Of a DNA stretch of 64,000 nt, positions 11,624 through 22,466 are shown in pieces. Each line of letters begins with the position of its first letter. The stretch's first letter is position 1. The position numbers were made by a program, and so were the translations under genes. This DNA is from Lasiosphaeria ovina. Its lineage: Eukaryota > Ascomycota > Sordariomycetes > Sordariales > Lasiosphaeriaceae. Below the pieces are notes generated by a model, which was not told the origin of the DNA, did no database searches, and saw only the letters and a program-made list of their open reading frames with translations. The stretch spans positions 1,560,001-1,624,000 of the forward strand of contig JAULSN010000004.1 in assembly GCA_033439765.1 (NCBI GenBank), read 5' to 3'.

Positions 11624-13721
11624 CTACCTGCCACTGTAGTTCGGCTTTCTCGCCAGGTTAACAGCCGGAGGTGCATCTTCGTCGAGGGGATAGGGCAGAG
11701 GAGCCCCAGAGCCCCGGCCCGCACCCGACTGGTTATCGGACGAGAGAGGGGTTTTGGGTGGCAGCGGCGGAGGTCCGACACGTGGCGGGTATGGTCCCTG
11801 GTTCTGCCAGTTTGCCGACAGGTCTGGAAATCGCCTGGGATAGCTGTCCGGGCTCGTTACTGGGCTTGTAGTATTCTCTGCCCCCGATGCACGATACTGT
11901 GCTGGCGTTGGCGCATTCACTACAAGACGGTCCGCATCGTCAGGCTGTTCCATTTCAGTCCGGGCGCTCGCCATCCCAGCCAAAGGCTTGGCACCACGGC
12001 CCGGCGGAGGTTGTGGAGGCGTCCCCGTAGGCGCAGCAGTACCACCACGGTGCGGGGATGGTTGGTTACTGCTCCTTTGAGATGGGCGGAGGCGCTCACC
12101 CGAGCTCCTCGGCGAGGGTGTGTCAATGCCAGGCACTGGCAACGTGTCGTATCCAGACTCATACGATTGTCGACTTGGTGGCGTATTGTTCTGCGGGGGA
12201 AAGGAGGGTATGTCGCCCGGCAGCTCAACCGCCAGGGGCAGTGTTATGTCGGGCGCCGCCTTGCTCATGTCTGGCTGCCACCTCAGCTTGGCGAAGTGAA
12301 TCTTGGCCAGCTTCGTGGAAGCGCTCTGGACCATTCCTTGTTCCGCGTGTCTCGCTAGGTACCGCCTGGTGTTGGTGCTGATGTCGGCCAGCCGGTGCCA
12401 CTCATTCATGCCAAACTCGCCCACTCCCACCTCGACATTCAGACGGTAGTAGCTATCGATATTGACGCCGCGCTTTGCCAGATGCTCCTTCTTCATGTAT
12501 TCGTGGATTGTCTCGCAGCCCTCGATTTTCGCGATCAACTTCCTCCTAGCCTCGGCGAAATCACCCAGGAAGCCTTCATACCACAGCGAAGAATTCGGCT
12601 CGCTGTCCTTTGGTCTTTTTCCCGTCCCAATGCTGATAAACACTCCAACGTCACGTCCTGGCCATTCGTTGACGACAGCTTCGTCCAGGACGGTGATGGA
12701 TGGGTTGAAGGTCCCTGCCCCGTCGTCGTGGAAGACAGACTGCCCGATTTGAATGGGCTTGAAGGCGAGACCAATGGCGCAAGTTGCCCGACCAGCTTCC
12801 CAAATTCTGCACTCAAACTCGGGTGCTGGCTCTCGCCTAGAGTCATAGGAACGCAGCAGAGCCGGCTCTCCGCCTTTCTGAGTGCCCTTATACATGGCGG
12901 TTACCGCGCTAGAAGTTGTCAGTTGTCATCGAAGGCGCGCAAGGGGTGCAACGTGGAATAAAGCTAACGTTTTGGTTCTGTTCTCTCTCTCGTCGTAGAG
13001 ACGAGCGTTCGGGTTGCCGGCCCGAGAAGAGAAAATTGGCCTCGCGGCCTGCGCCGCAGGGCTTCTGGCACTAAAGCTCACCACACTCGCATTGCTGGAA
13101 TGTCTCCTTGGGTTTCCCGAACTTGCGGCGCTTGAGCGAGACACGGCGCTTAATGGGTTCGTGCTCGGGCCGCCTATGCCATCGTTCCCTTCTCGCTCGT
13201 CAATCGTGTGCTCTCTGACGCACTCCTTGATGGCATCTTCCAGTTTGGTCGCCTTGAACAGCGTTGACCGGTAGGGTATTCCGGCGATAGTCTTGTCCGT
13301 CTCAAAGACCATGCGCGTCATGCGCACATAGAGTTCCTTGCATGTCTCGAGATCGAGGCGCAAGCGACCTAGCATTATGGCAATGAGCCCTCCAGTGCCA
13401 GTGCCGACGATCAGGTCGAAGTGATCGCAGGGCTTGGGGATCTCGGATCGACGCGGAGCGCGGCCTTCGATTTCGACGAACGTCCGGTGCATCAGCTCCT
13501 GAATAATCAGAAACATGGAATAGCCGCGAACACCTCCTCCATCTGTGTATGAAACGGGGTCAGCACGAGAGCACTTGTCAGCTGGCCTTCCGGCCGGTAG
13601 GAATGCGACGGGTCCTAAAGAGAGTCAGTCGCAATAGTCGCAAAGGGCACGCACCGAGCGACAAGATCCGTAAGGGTGGCCCCTTCGTAGTGTCCTTCCG
13701 CTTGAGTCCGCTCGACTCCAT
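11624..13721 (-). CDS. Patatin-like protein lacking the canonical nucleophile serine
   Basis: Three exons (13721-13655, 13542-12969, 12908-11624; introns 112 and 60 bp) give 641 residues. The start sits in a perfect GCCACCATGG context. Residues ~19-30 read RILSLDGGGVRGYS, the patatin oxyanion-hole DGGGxRG motif, split by intron 1. About 45 residues later comes FDLIVGTGTGGLIAIMLGRL where active patatins have GTSTGG: the serine of GxSxG is glycine. The partner aspartate motif is present as DDGAG in the third exon. The second half is Pro/Ser-rich and disordered. Patatin-fold enzymes hydrolyse acyl esters of phospholipids or triacylglycerol through a Ser-Asp dyad. Loss of the serine while fold motifs stay intact suggests a non-catalytic or mechanistically altered member. 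The DNA (ACT GGC ACT GGA) shows no sign of frameshift. I recall similar GTGTGG versions in other fungi, so this may be a subfamily trait, but I could not check. Confidence 0.85.
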
Positions 13722-15253
13722 GGTGGCAAGTCAAAATCGTTCCCAGTCCGTTTGTTTGGAGTGTAGCTGTAGTAGAGTAGCGACTGGATCAAGAGTATCG
13801 GGATGCTGTGGAAGTTGAAGCCTTGCTCGAGCCTGAGGGATGCCAGCGGTTGGGTGCCTGCGTGCGTGCGACGCGGGGCGAGGCGCGGCTTGGCGGGGTG
13901 ACTTGAGAAACTAAACTTGAGCTTGCGCAGTGACGCAGGAGCTTGGGCCAGATAAGAAGCGATCAACCTTTCATCAGATTGCGAGTCCACCACCTTGGCT
14001 TGGGCTGCCTGACCGTTGACGACAATTAGCAACTCTAACAATAGCACATTGTTATCTGATGAAGCAGCGAGGTCTGGTTCCATCCCAAATTTTATCCCAA
14101 ATTCGACCAGTCGTCGGGTTCCCGGGAGAGTGCTGACTGAATGACTCTCAGCGTTGCTTACCTACCCTGCCTTCCTGGGTATTCCTCGTGGCTTCCAGAT
14201 ATTAAACTGTGGCAGTGCCCGGCTCCATACACAGGTGGCCCTCTCACAGGGATAGGTTTAGCTTTTGGGTGACAGCGCCCGGGAGAGGCGGGGAACCGGC
14301 ACATCAAGCAAGTAGGAACCAGCCGTGGCACCAGCTCCGATCCCGCCAGGGGAGCCAGTGAGCCAGTGAGCCAGTGCATGGCATCGCAAGGTTGATGGAT
14401 AGTGCTGCCCGTGATGGCGGAATACAACAGGAAAGGTTTGATCTTCCCGCCGTGCCCATCGCCAATTTCACCCACCACCCACCGAGGTGGCTGAATAGCT
14501 TCCACATTCGCCTTCACCTATCTGTACCTTCACTCCTTACTGCTTGTTCCTTGCCGCACGTACACGTATGCACACCTGTGGCAACAGGTTCAGCCCAGGC
14601 TCGAAGACTTGTTAATGTGCAATACTGTATAGTATACCCCGTATCCGTACTGGTCGGTGGAATTCGGGGTGTTGCTATCGCCAATCTCAGGGAGGCCTCG
14701 CAAACGCCGTCCACTTGCTGAGAGATTGAGTGTGGCTGAGGCACGCCAAGTGTCCGATGACGCAGTGAGCATCAGTCGGGCAGTCAGCGGCGGCGACAAG
14801 GTAATCCGGAGATATTCCAATTCCGTGCTGCGACTTCATTCTTAGCCTTTGGAAGAAAGAACTGAATATTCATATGCCAAAAGGAGAAAACAGACCTCTT
14901 GTAGTGTAACGCCGTGTTCAAGGGTGGAAACTCCACATCAGGCTTAAGTAGCCCGGCAGTGGTGAAAGACAGTTCCATCGCTCCAGTGCATAAGGTTGTG
15001 GCCTCTTTGTGCAACGCGACGGGCTTGCTCGCTGTTGGCGCAAAAATGGACTACGTCATAGCTGCACCCACGAGCATCGTGGGAGGCAGGTGCCCGTGAG
15101 ACAGCACTTGTTAGTCCAGGACACACCTGCCTTCATTCTCTACACAATAAATAAACAATAATTATTAGCACCTCAGGTATCCCCCATCAGGGCGTGGCAA
15201 GAACCGGATACTCATTACCATACTGACCGTCGCCCGAGACGGTGCAATTGACA
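13722..15253. promoter_or_regulatory. Divergent intergenic region between patatin-like and HAM1-like genes
   Basis: The two genes point away from each other, so this 1.5 kb must contain both promoters and 5' leaders. I see no strong TATA box. A short GTAC/CGTATCCGTAC-type element lies at about 14624-14655. No reading frame looks coding. Confidence 0.45.
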
Positions 15254-17545
15254 ATGTTCTCTTCGTGCTTTGGGTCTGGCCGCCGTCAGAGGTCTGACGA
15301 GGAGCAGCCGCTCCTTCCTCAATACGACGACGACACGTCGCTGCAGAGGCGTCTGCATGAGAAATTGCACACGTACCAGATGCTACGAGCCTTGTCCAAG
15401 GGCTTCATGCCATCCAACGAGCAGGCCATTGTCAACCTCCGCACTCTGCTTTCGGCAGACATCCTCAACCCAGATAACGACGAGTTGAGCGACTCGGGCC
15501 GGGCCCTCGCGCATTACACCAAACAGTTAATAACTCAGCTCGTTGAGCTTCTGCAGCACAAGAACAACAATGATCAGATCCAGGACTTCATCTGGTTCCT
15601 CGCCAAAGCGAGGCTCTCCGTTGACATGGAGCACATTGCCGAGCGCGCAGGCAAGGCAAAGGCAAAGGCCGATACAGCTGCTGGTATGTCTTGTAAAAGG
15701 CGCTGTCTGCTATTGGCCCAGTGACAAAACACTAACATGGACCCAGCCTACAAGAGCCTCCAGACTGTTGGCTCGCTGCTTCTTACCAATTCCGACTTCC
15801 GCCTGTTTCTCTCGGATCTTAATGTCGTCTCTCGTGAGGTGTTCAAGGACACTGCGTTCGCCTTGTCCGAGGCAGCCAAAGACACTGGCAAGCGTTTAGA
15901 GCCATCGCAGGCCGAGCAGGATGCGGTGAAGGAGCCCGGAAACGAATCGCAGACTAAGCCGACTCAGCAAGACCTTTCAGAGCAAGTCTCGGAAGTGCAA
16001 AATGCTTTGGCCGACGGTGCATCGACTGTGGTGAAAGGGGCAGAAGACAGTATCGCAAGCAAACTCGAGGGCCAAGAGAAGGATACAATGCTTCAACGTT
16101 TGAAGCAGGCTCTGCTGAAACTCCGACAGCGCAGAGACTATTCGGATTCGGTTTCCACCTTGTCGCTCCTTCTAAAACGCTACGCCATGGTGTACTCTCG
16201 CATCGCTCGTGACACACTGCAGGCCGCCGACGAGGATGTCGATCGCAACCCCGAGACAGACCGGGCTTTGTGGAACTTTTGGATCTTCGTCAAATCGTTT
16301 GGCGAGCCCAAGGAATGGGAGGATCTTGAGGCGAGGTTCAACGAGGTCATGGATCACGGCCGGAATGATCCAGAGTTTGAGAGCCTAATTGGCGCGTTGG
16401 GGGATGCGACACAAGAGATGTTTACTGACCCGTCTTTCTTCGACCACGCCGAGCAGCGTTTCCAGGACCTTAGGGAAAAGTCCCGCCAGCTCGCGTCTCG
16501 TTCTTCCTTGCGCGGCAGCATAGACGGTCTATTTGCCAAAGTGCAGTCTACGTTCTACTCAGCTCTCAACGACAAGGATGTGGCCCGCATCCTCAAGACC
16601 GCGGCTACCATTGGCAAGATCCTTTCCCCATCGCACCAATACACCAACACGGACCTAATTACGGATTCCGTGAACGTTTTTGTGCCGTTGCTCATCCAGT
16701 CCATCAACTACATTCCGATCCCACGACTTGAAATTTCTACCCCTGAGATCGACCTTCTGCTGGAGAATCTGATTCTGGAACCTGGCGTAACAGTCAACCA
16801 CACATCGTTCTTCCCGTATAAGCTACGGATCGAGACGTACAATGATCTAGAAATCCGCAAGGCCAGGTTTCGGACGGCCTCGGCTGTCAAGAGTTTGGTC
16901 AGCATTAAGATAAGCGGACTTTCCATCCGTGCAGAAGAAGTCGGCATTTGGTTCCGTGCGCACTCGGGGCTACTCCGACTAGCCGACGAGGGAATCGCCT
17001 CGTTTGAACTCGACGAGAAGGGACTCGACGTTCAGATTGACGTTGAGGTCGGTAAGGACAGGCTCGATAGTATCATCTCTCTCAGGAGTGTCCGGGTTCA
17101 TATACACAAGCTCAACTATACCTTGCGCAAGAGCAAGTTCAGCTTCATCGCGTGGATATTGAAGCCGTTCCTGCGGCCCATCATCCGCAAAACACTCGAG
17201 GTGCAGATTGCAGCAGCCATTGGACAGGCTCTGCAATTCGCCAACCGCGAACTTCTCTACGCACGGGAGAGGCTTCGGGCCACCAGAATCGCGGACCCCG
17301 ACGACCTGCGCACATTTTTCAAGGCCATCATTGCCAGGCTCACGCCCCCCAATGACCCTGATCTCTACACCCGGGTCGGCGTCGCCCAGCCTGGCCAAGG
17401 CGTATTTGAGGGGGTCTATGCCCCGGGAAGTGTTGTTAAGTTGTGGAACGAAGAAGCCACACAGGCAACGCAGAGAATTCGCGAGAACCAGAGGGACGGT
17501 TGGCGGAATGATGTTTTTGATGTACATGCTACATTGCTGGGCTAA
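15254..17545 (+). CDS. HAM1-like protein (DUF5923/DUF4449 type, BPI-like lipid-binding fold)
   Basis: Exon 1 (15254-15683) and exon 2 (15747-17545) join over a 63 bp intron with an ACTAAC branch site at 15731, giving 742 residues. The start MFSSCFGSG is preferred over an in-frame ATG four codons upstream because this protein family begins with a short Cys/Gly/Arg stretch and then EEQPLLPQY. The cysteine near the N-terminus could be lipid-modified (inference). The N-terminal half is helical and charged, with a variable Glu/Gln/Lys linker around residues 180-250. The C-terminal half contains beta-rich sequence such as YIPIPRLEISTPEIDLLLEN and KISGLSIRAEEVGIWFRAH, typical of the bactericidal permeability-increasing (TULIP-like) fold that binds or moves lipids. 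The family is fungal and is named after a hyphal anastomosis gene. A role in membrane contact or lipid transport is plausible, but it is not shown by the sequence. Confidence 0.82.
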
Positions 17546-18611
17546 GGGGTAGGTTACGGCGGCGGATATAAAACAGCCAGAGACAACCGCCGCACAGAGA
17601 TCAACATAATTATGTACCTTGGACAGGTGTCGATGAGTTTACGAGATATATACCCAGTTACTAGAGCTCTCTCCGGGTCTGGAACGCTCACGCCTCCGCT
17701 AATTAATATTCTCACATCCTCCAATCGCTGTCCGCTCTTCTTTTCTTTATATCATCCACTCGTTTCGCAACTTCTTTCAGAAGTGTTGCTTATGTTATAG
17801 TCGTTGCTCGACGTTCAAGTCCCTAATTTCTCCATCTGTACGAAACAACCAATCTGAAAGTCATTAGACTAGGGCTCATTCCGGATTACGCATAGAAGAG
17901 AAGTCAAGTGTTCCTGACGGGTGGACTACATCAGCTCTTCGACGATAATTGCCTTCCAAAGACATTTTCCTCCACACCAGAGAATTGTTCGTATTACTGA
18001 AGATATTCCATTCCATACGTCTCAGCAAGAGCTGTCTTCAACGGCATTAAGATGGTGTTGTTCATGCATTGCGCCACTATGACCTCATCGGTGTGTTTGC
18101 TTGGGGTTTTGCGACCAATAGTCGAGAGGCGTCGCCAATTTTGCCGGCCTCTCACAGCTCACCTCCATCAAAACAGGACTCGCTCCCCAATCCCGGCCCT
18201 CAGAGTGCGTGCGGCAAACCACGCTGCGCCGTGTGGAAGCAGCCCCTGGTTTGCAACAGCGTTCTCGAGCGAGCCGGCGGTGACGTTGCTGCCACACCTC
18301 TTTCTTGCTGGGCGCTGCGAAAATGCCGGGTTGGGCCCTGGTCTGGTCACACCACCACTTGATGAACGAGAGGGAAAGAAGTAGCAAATAAGACACGACG
18401 CTGAGCTGAGTTGTGACCAAATCTTGCCCTTAATGTCCTTGACTCTTGATGCCAACGCCGTGTATATATTGTGCCATATTCCCTTGCCACATTTTAGAAT
18501 CTCTCTATCCCAATTCCAGCACAGGATTTTCCAGAGCCGAACCATTCATCTCTAACTGCCTCCAGCCACTTGAGAGCGAGAGAGAGTGAAAGGCCAATCG
18601 CCGCCGACGCC
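17546..18611. promoter_or_regulatory. Intergenic region with promoter of the MARVEL gene
   Basis: This is the 3' flank of the HAM1-like gene followed by the 5' flank of the MARVEL gene. An AT-rich TATATAT stretch at 18463-18469, about 145 bp before the start codon, could be a TATA element (weak). Nothing else is recognisable. Confidence 0.4.
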
Positions 18612-19204
18612 ATGATTTTCACCGACATTTTCTCGATCATCCTCCGCCTTGCGGAGCTGGCCTTTGCGGCCATCGTTGCCGGCGTCGACGGCAGCTACCT
18701 GCACGCCCACGAGCACGAGTCGTCGTGGGGGCTCGGCCGCTTCATCTACACCGAGGTAGTTGCCGGGCTTTCGATCCTCCTCGCCATCATCTGGCTCTTC
18801 CCCTTCTCCGGCTCCTTCATCCACTGGCCCACCGACCTCGTCATCAGCATCGCCTGGTTTGTCGCCTTTGGTCTCCTGGTCGACTGGCTCAACGGCGCCT
18901 GCGGCTATGTCTTGAACTGGGGCAATATTACCATTGACGGCAACCCGAATTCGTGTTCTCAGTGGAAGGCCAGCATTGCCTTTTCCTTCCTCAGCGCCAT
19001 CTGCTGGCTGGTCAGCGCTATTGTTGGGTAAGTTGCCATGCCTGACCCTCTTGTCAGGTTCAGTGTGTTGTGAGAGGGGAAGTACTATACAATAACAGTT
19101 TGCTGACCCAAAGAAACAACAGCATCTACTGGGTCCGTCGGCACACAGCCCCCGTTGCCGGCACCACTTATCACCGCCGCCGCTGGTATAGGTCGCGTGT
19201 CTAG
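18612..19204 (+). CDS. MARVEL-domain integral membrane protein
   Basis: Exons 18612-19027 and 19123-19204 flank a 95 bp intron and give 165 residues. Four hydrophobic helices are visible: IFSIILRLAELAFAAIVAGV, VVAGLSILLAIIWLF, LVISIAWFVAFGLLVDWL and IAFSFLSAICWLVSAIVG. The loop between helices 3 and 4 contains two cysteines (GACG, NSCSQW). The tail is short and basic. This matches fungal MARVEL proteins, which sit in the plasma membrane or secretory vesicles and associate with specialised lipid domains. The WLNGACGYVLNWGN block is typical of the fungal group. The start at MIFTD is chosen over a longer in-frame ATG at 18570, because the longer version would place a charged stretch before the first helix and is not expected for the family. 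The particular role is unknown. Confidence 0.8.
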
Positions 19205-19822
19205 AATCTACGTCGACGTTTCAGTAGCTGTCTCTTTCACTGTTGCAACTAGTAGCTTCGCCCATGTTTGACGTTGGGCGTATAAGCAACGCCCTGGAGT
19301 GTCATTGATGACACGGGCTCTTTTTCTTTTTTCTCTTCTTTTCCTTTTAATACCCAGTGTGGAGTGAGACTGGAGAAATGCATCATATAATTCACACTCA
19401 TCCAGCAACAATTTTCGGCGGTGTAAGTAGGAGGAGTTGGTTATTTTTTGTCTCTTCGATAACCTCAACCTCCCCAAATTCGGCCTGGAATCTCTTGGGA
19501 TATACCCCTATATTAGCTAATACTACGTATGTAGAAACCGTGGACGGGTCTACTGCAAATATTATATGTCTTAACATGAAGAACGATTCCAAAACACAAC
19601 TAGATGTACTGGTGGTTCGAGGCAATTACAATGCTTAGTTAGGCCTTGGACTAGTGACAGATGAGGTCCGGCGTTACTCGCAAGACACTACAAGCGAGAC
19701 AAACGAATGCATGACTCTCGGCGAATCTGTGCCGACTCCCATCGGCCTAGAGTACAAGCTTATCGTGCAATCTGCTCGTAGGCGGTGCGAGAAAAGTCAT
19801 GTCGCTTGCGCGGATTGTTATT

Positions 19823-19943
19823 GAGGTAGCACACCAACTGCCTCCAAAAATGGGGTGTGCAAGCAAGCCGTAAACAAGCCGCAATCAGGGTCCTTAACCT
19901 GCACACCCCCATTTTTGGAGGCAGTTGCACACGAACTACCTCC
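19823..19943. repeat. Inverted repeat, arms of about 38-43 nt with a 40 nt spacer
   Basis: The left arm (19823-19860) carries GAGGTAGC, then CAACTGCCTCCAAAAATGGG, then GTGTGC. The right arm (19901-19943) is its reverse complement with one extra C in the C-run and a few differences in the outer part. The core of about 20 bases matches perfectly. The RNA or single strand could form a strong hairpin. No transposase, target-site duplication or second copy is visible in the window. It could be a miniature inverted-repeat element, a structured 3' element, or a remnant of inverted duplication. Confidence 0.8.
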
Positions 19944-20878
19944 CTGCCTTGCCCCGAAGGTAGCGTGCATGTGTGCAAGGCGGCCACGAGGAGTTGATCC
20001 GACTTGAAACTGCCTCTTTGCCCGTAAACCATGCAAGGTTCTCAAACCTTCTTCCTACTACCAAGGGTACATTACCTTTGCGCAGACTTGGTCAATCGAT
20101 CGATCCCGTCGGAGCTTTTCTCCGGGGGCCAAGGAAGCGAACCCGTGGGAGCCCCGCCGCAAGAAGCAAGGCACGAACGCGGTCACTGCGAAAATACCTA
20201 CCGGTTTCCGTCCAGCACCGCTTCTCTCCAAGCGGGTACGGGCAGAGAACTGTACACAAACATACTTAACAAAATATTTTTTTTGCCATTATTCTATGCC
20301 GTGAGTATAATCAGTTGGCTTGCGATTTGGCCTCGCTAATTACGAAAAAGGGCTTTGCCCAAGGAGGGGAGGCCTGAACTTGGGACGGCGATGACGTTGA
20401 TTTGTGGGGTAGTCAGGGGTAGCTCCCGCCACATTCCAGCGGCCTGCGCCTCCCAACCCCGCAAGAACGCAGCAGATAGCTCGAGATCAACCGCAAGGTC
20501 ACTTCCTTTTGAGCTGCTTTGCAACGTCACCAGCCACAGGGTCCTCATCGGCTCACCTAGAGTGCTATGACGTTCGGTGTGGAGTGCAGTGTAAGGTCAT
20601 GAGTTTTGGTGGAGAAAGAAACGCGCCGCTGACCTTCGTTGGATCAGCGCCCTGCTTTTCTGTTTTCGTGTCAAAGTGCCCAAGTTGGTTCTGCGGCAGG
20701 CCTCAGCATCTACACGTGTACCTTTTTTTCTTGAGTATTCAGTGGTCAGATGATGCAGGAGATCTCTGGGGAGCCCACTCTGGCAAGAAGCCCATTTCGT
20801 CGATACTCGATCCGATTGACGTCTCCCAAACCAAATGCCTGTAACACTATGCGGCCATGACGACAATGAGGTAATGAG

Positions 20879-20883
20879 CCCCT
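20879..20883 (+). promoter_or_regulatory. Possible stress response element (CCCCT)
   Basis: A single CCCCT pentamer lies about 390 bp upstream of the dehydrin-like start codon. Msn2/4-like factors bind this sequence in yeasts. One pentamer can occur by chance, so it counts only because the gene belongs to a stress-linked family. Confidence 0.2.
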
Positions 20884-21128
20884 TCTACCACCGTCGCGAT
20901 AGGCTCTACACGGTTTTGCTAAGCCCCAGGCCCGCTGCCCATGTACCACGGTACCGTCTGCACCGTCTGCACCCGGTCTTGGCCTGACAAACCATGGCCC
21001 TGCAAACGAACCGCGGACGTCACCAAGGCGGTACGTACCCGTAAAGGGCATGAATCCAAGACTGCTATGATGGCATCGACAACAATGGAACCGTCTCTCG
21101 TCCCGACTCCAGCCCTACGCAAGACGCA

Positions 21129-21134
21129 TATAAA
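21129..21134 (+). promoter_or_regulatory. TATA box of the dehydrin-like gene
   Basis: TATAAA lies about 145 bp before the ATG and is followed by a CA-rich, ATG-free leader that reaches the start codon. A canonical TATA box is uncommon in the other genes of this window and suits a strongly inducible gene. Confidence 0.6.
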
Positions 21135-21275
21135 GGTAGCTCCCACCCGTCATTGTTCACACCGCATCATCAACCCACACTTTCTCATTAACAACACATC
21201 TACTTGGACACTCACAGTCACACTCATAAACACACAACCAATTAACCCAACCACACCATCAACCAACCACCCAAC

Positions 21276-22466
21276 ATGTCTGGCATCGTCAACAAGATCA
21301 AGGAGGCCGTCCACTCCGACAAAAGCCACAGCGCTCCCGAGGGAACTCAGGGCCCCCACAACAGCCGCGTTGCCAACGCTGCCGACCCCCGTGTCGACTC
21401 TGACCGCGACGGCTCTCGCAACATGGGCGCCGCTCGGACAGCTGGTCACGGCGAGTTCGGCAGCGGTGCTGCCTATGGTGGAAGCTCCGGCATGACTTCG
21501 GGCTCCACTGGCTACAACACCGGCGCCACAGAGGGCTCTCACGGCCCCCACAGCTCCCTTCTGGCCAACGCCGCCGATCCTCGTGTCGACTCTGACCGTG
21601 ATGGCTCGCGCACTGTCGGCGGAACCGGCAACACTTTCAGTCCCAACACTGGACGCGGCGAGTTTAATACTGGAAGCACATTTGGCGCCACAGAGGGTTC
21701 TGCTCGTCACGCCGGACACGGCGAGTTTGGCAGCGGAAACACCTTTGGCACATCTGGCACGGCAGAGGGTGCTCGCGGTCCTCACAACTCCCGCATCGCG
21801 AATGCTATGGATCCCCGCGTCGACTCGGATCGTGACGGCTCGCGCACTGTCGGTGGGACTGGTAGCAACTACAACAGTCCCAATACAGGCAGCACCTTCA
21901 GCCCCAACACTGGCGGCAACACCTTCAGCCCCAACACCGGCAGCAGCACCTTCAACCCCAGCCACAACGCTGGCTCCGGCGTCACCGGCATGACCGGCAC
22001 ACATGGTCAGCCGACCGGTACGCATGGTCCTCACAGCAGCCGTCTCACCAATGCCGCCGACCCCCATATCGACTCTGACCGCGACGGCCGCGCCGGCGTG
22101 GGCTCCAGCGCTCCAGGCCCAGCACCCAACACTGCTGGCCCCCACAAGAGCGACATGATGAACAAGATGGATCCTCGCGTCGACTCCAACCTCGATGGCA
22201 GCAAGACCGTCGGCGGTAACAACACCTACCAGTAAGTAAGTAATTTAACGTGATGTCTCAAAGTGGACGACCGGTAGCTAATTACTGGTACCTATAGATC
22301 AGGAACTGGATACTTGAACAAGGACCCCACGGATGCTGCACAAGTCCCTCCGTCGGTGCTTCAGCGCCACATTGGGGAGCCCTTAATCGAGCATAACGAC
22401 AACCGCCATCATCGCGAGAGGCGGAATAGCGTCAAGACCCATCAGGAGACATTCAGCGGAATCTAA
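21276..22466 (+). CDS. Dehydrin-like stress protein with DPR motifs
   Basis: Exon 1 (21276-22231) and exon 2 (22298-22466) join across a 66 bp intron to give 374 residues. The protein is hydrophilic and rich in Gly, Asn, Ser, Thr and His, with no hydrophobic core. A block with GPHNSRVANAADPRVDSDRD-like sequence occurs five times, with DPR (once DPH) at residues 37, 101, 179, 262 and 299, separated by Gly/Thr/Asn-rich spacers with NTG and FSPNTG repeats. The short second exon ends in HQETFSGI and contains GTGYLNKDPTDAAQVPPSVL. Fungal dehydrin-like proteins are defined by such DPR tripeptide blocks and are linked to desiccation, osmotic, cold or oxidative stress and to spores. A protective role in the cytosol or peroxisome is therefore inferred. 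The C-terminal exon makes an alternative end in the intron (TAAGTAAG) unlikely to be the main form. Confidence 0.82.
21339..22215 (+). repeat. Imperfect coding repeat (five DPR blocks)
   Basis: Five imperfect copies of a ~26-codon block sit in the first exon of the dehydrin-like gene. They share the order GPH-S-N, then DP(R/H)(V/I)DS(D/N)xDG, then often TVGG. Spacer lengths differ, which suggests old duplications followed by drift. Confidence 0.8.

Larger units (their letters stand above)
19205..21275. other. Intergenic region with inverted repeat and dehydrin promoter
   Basis: No convincing frame is present. It contains the 3' flank of the MARVEL gene, a long-armed inverted repeat (listed separately), and the upstream region of the dehydrin-like gene with a TATA box and a CCCCT element. 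Confidence 0.5.
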
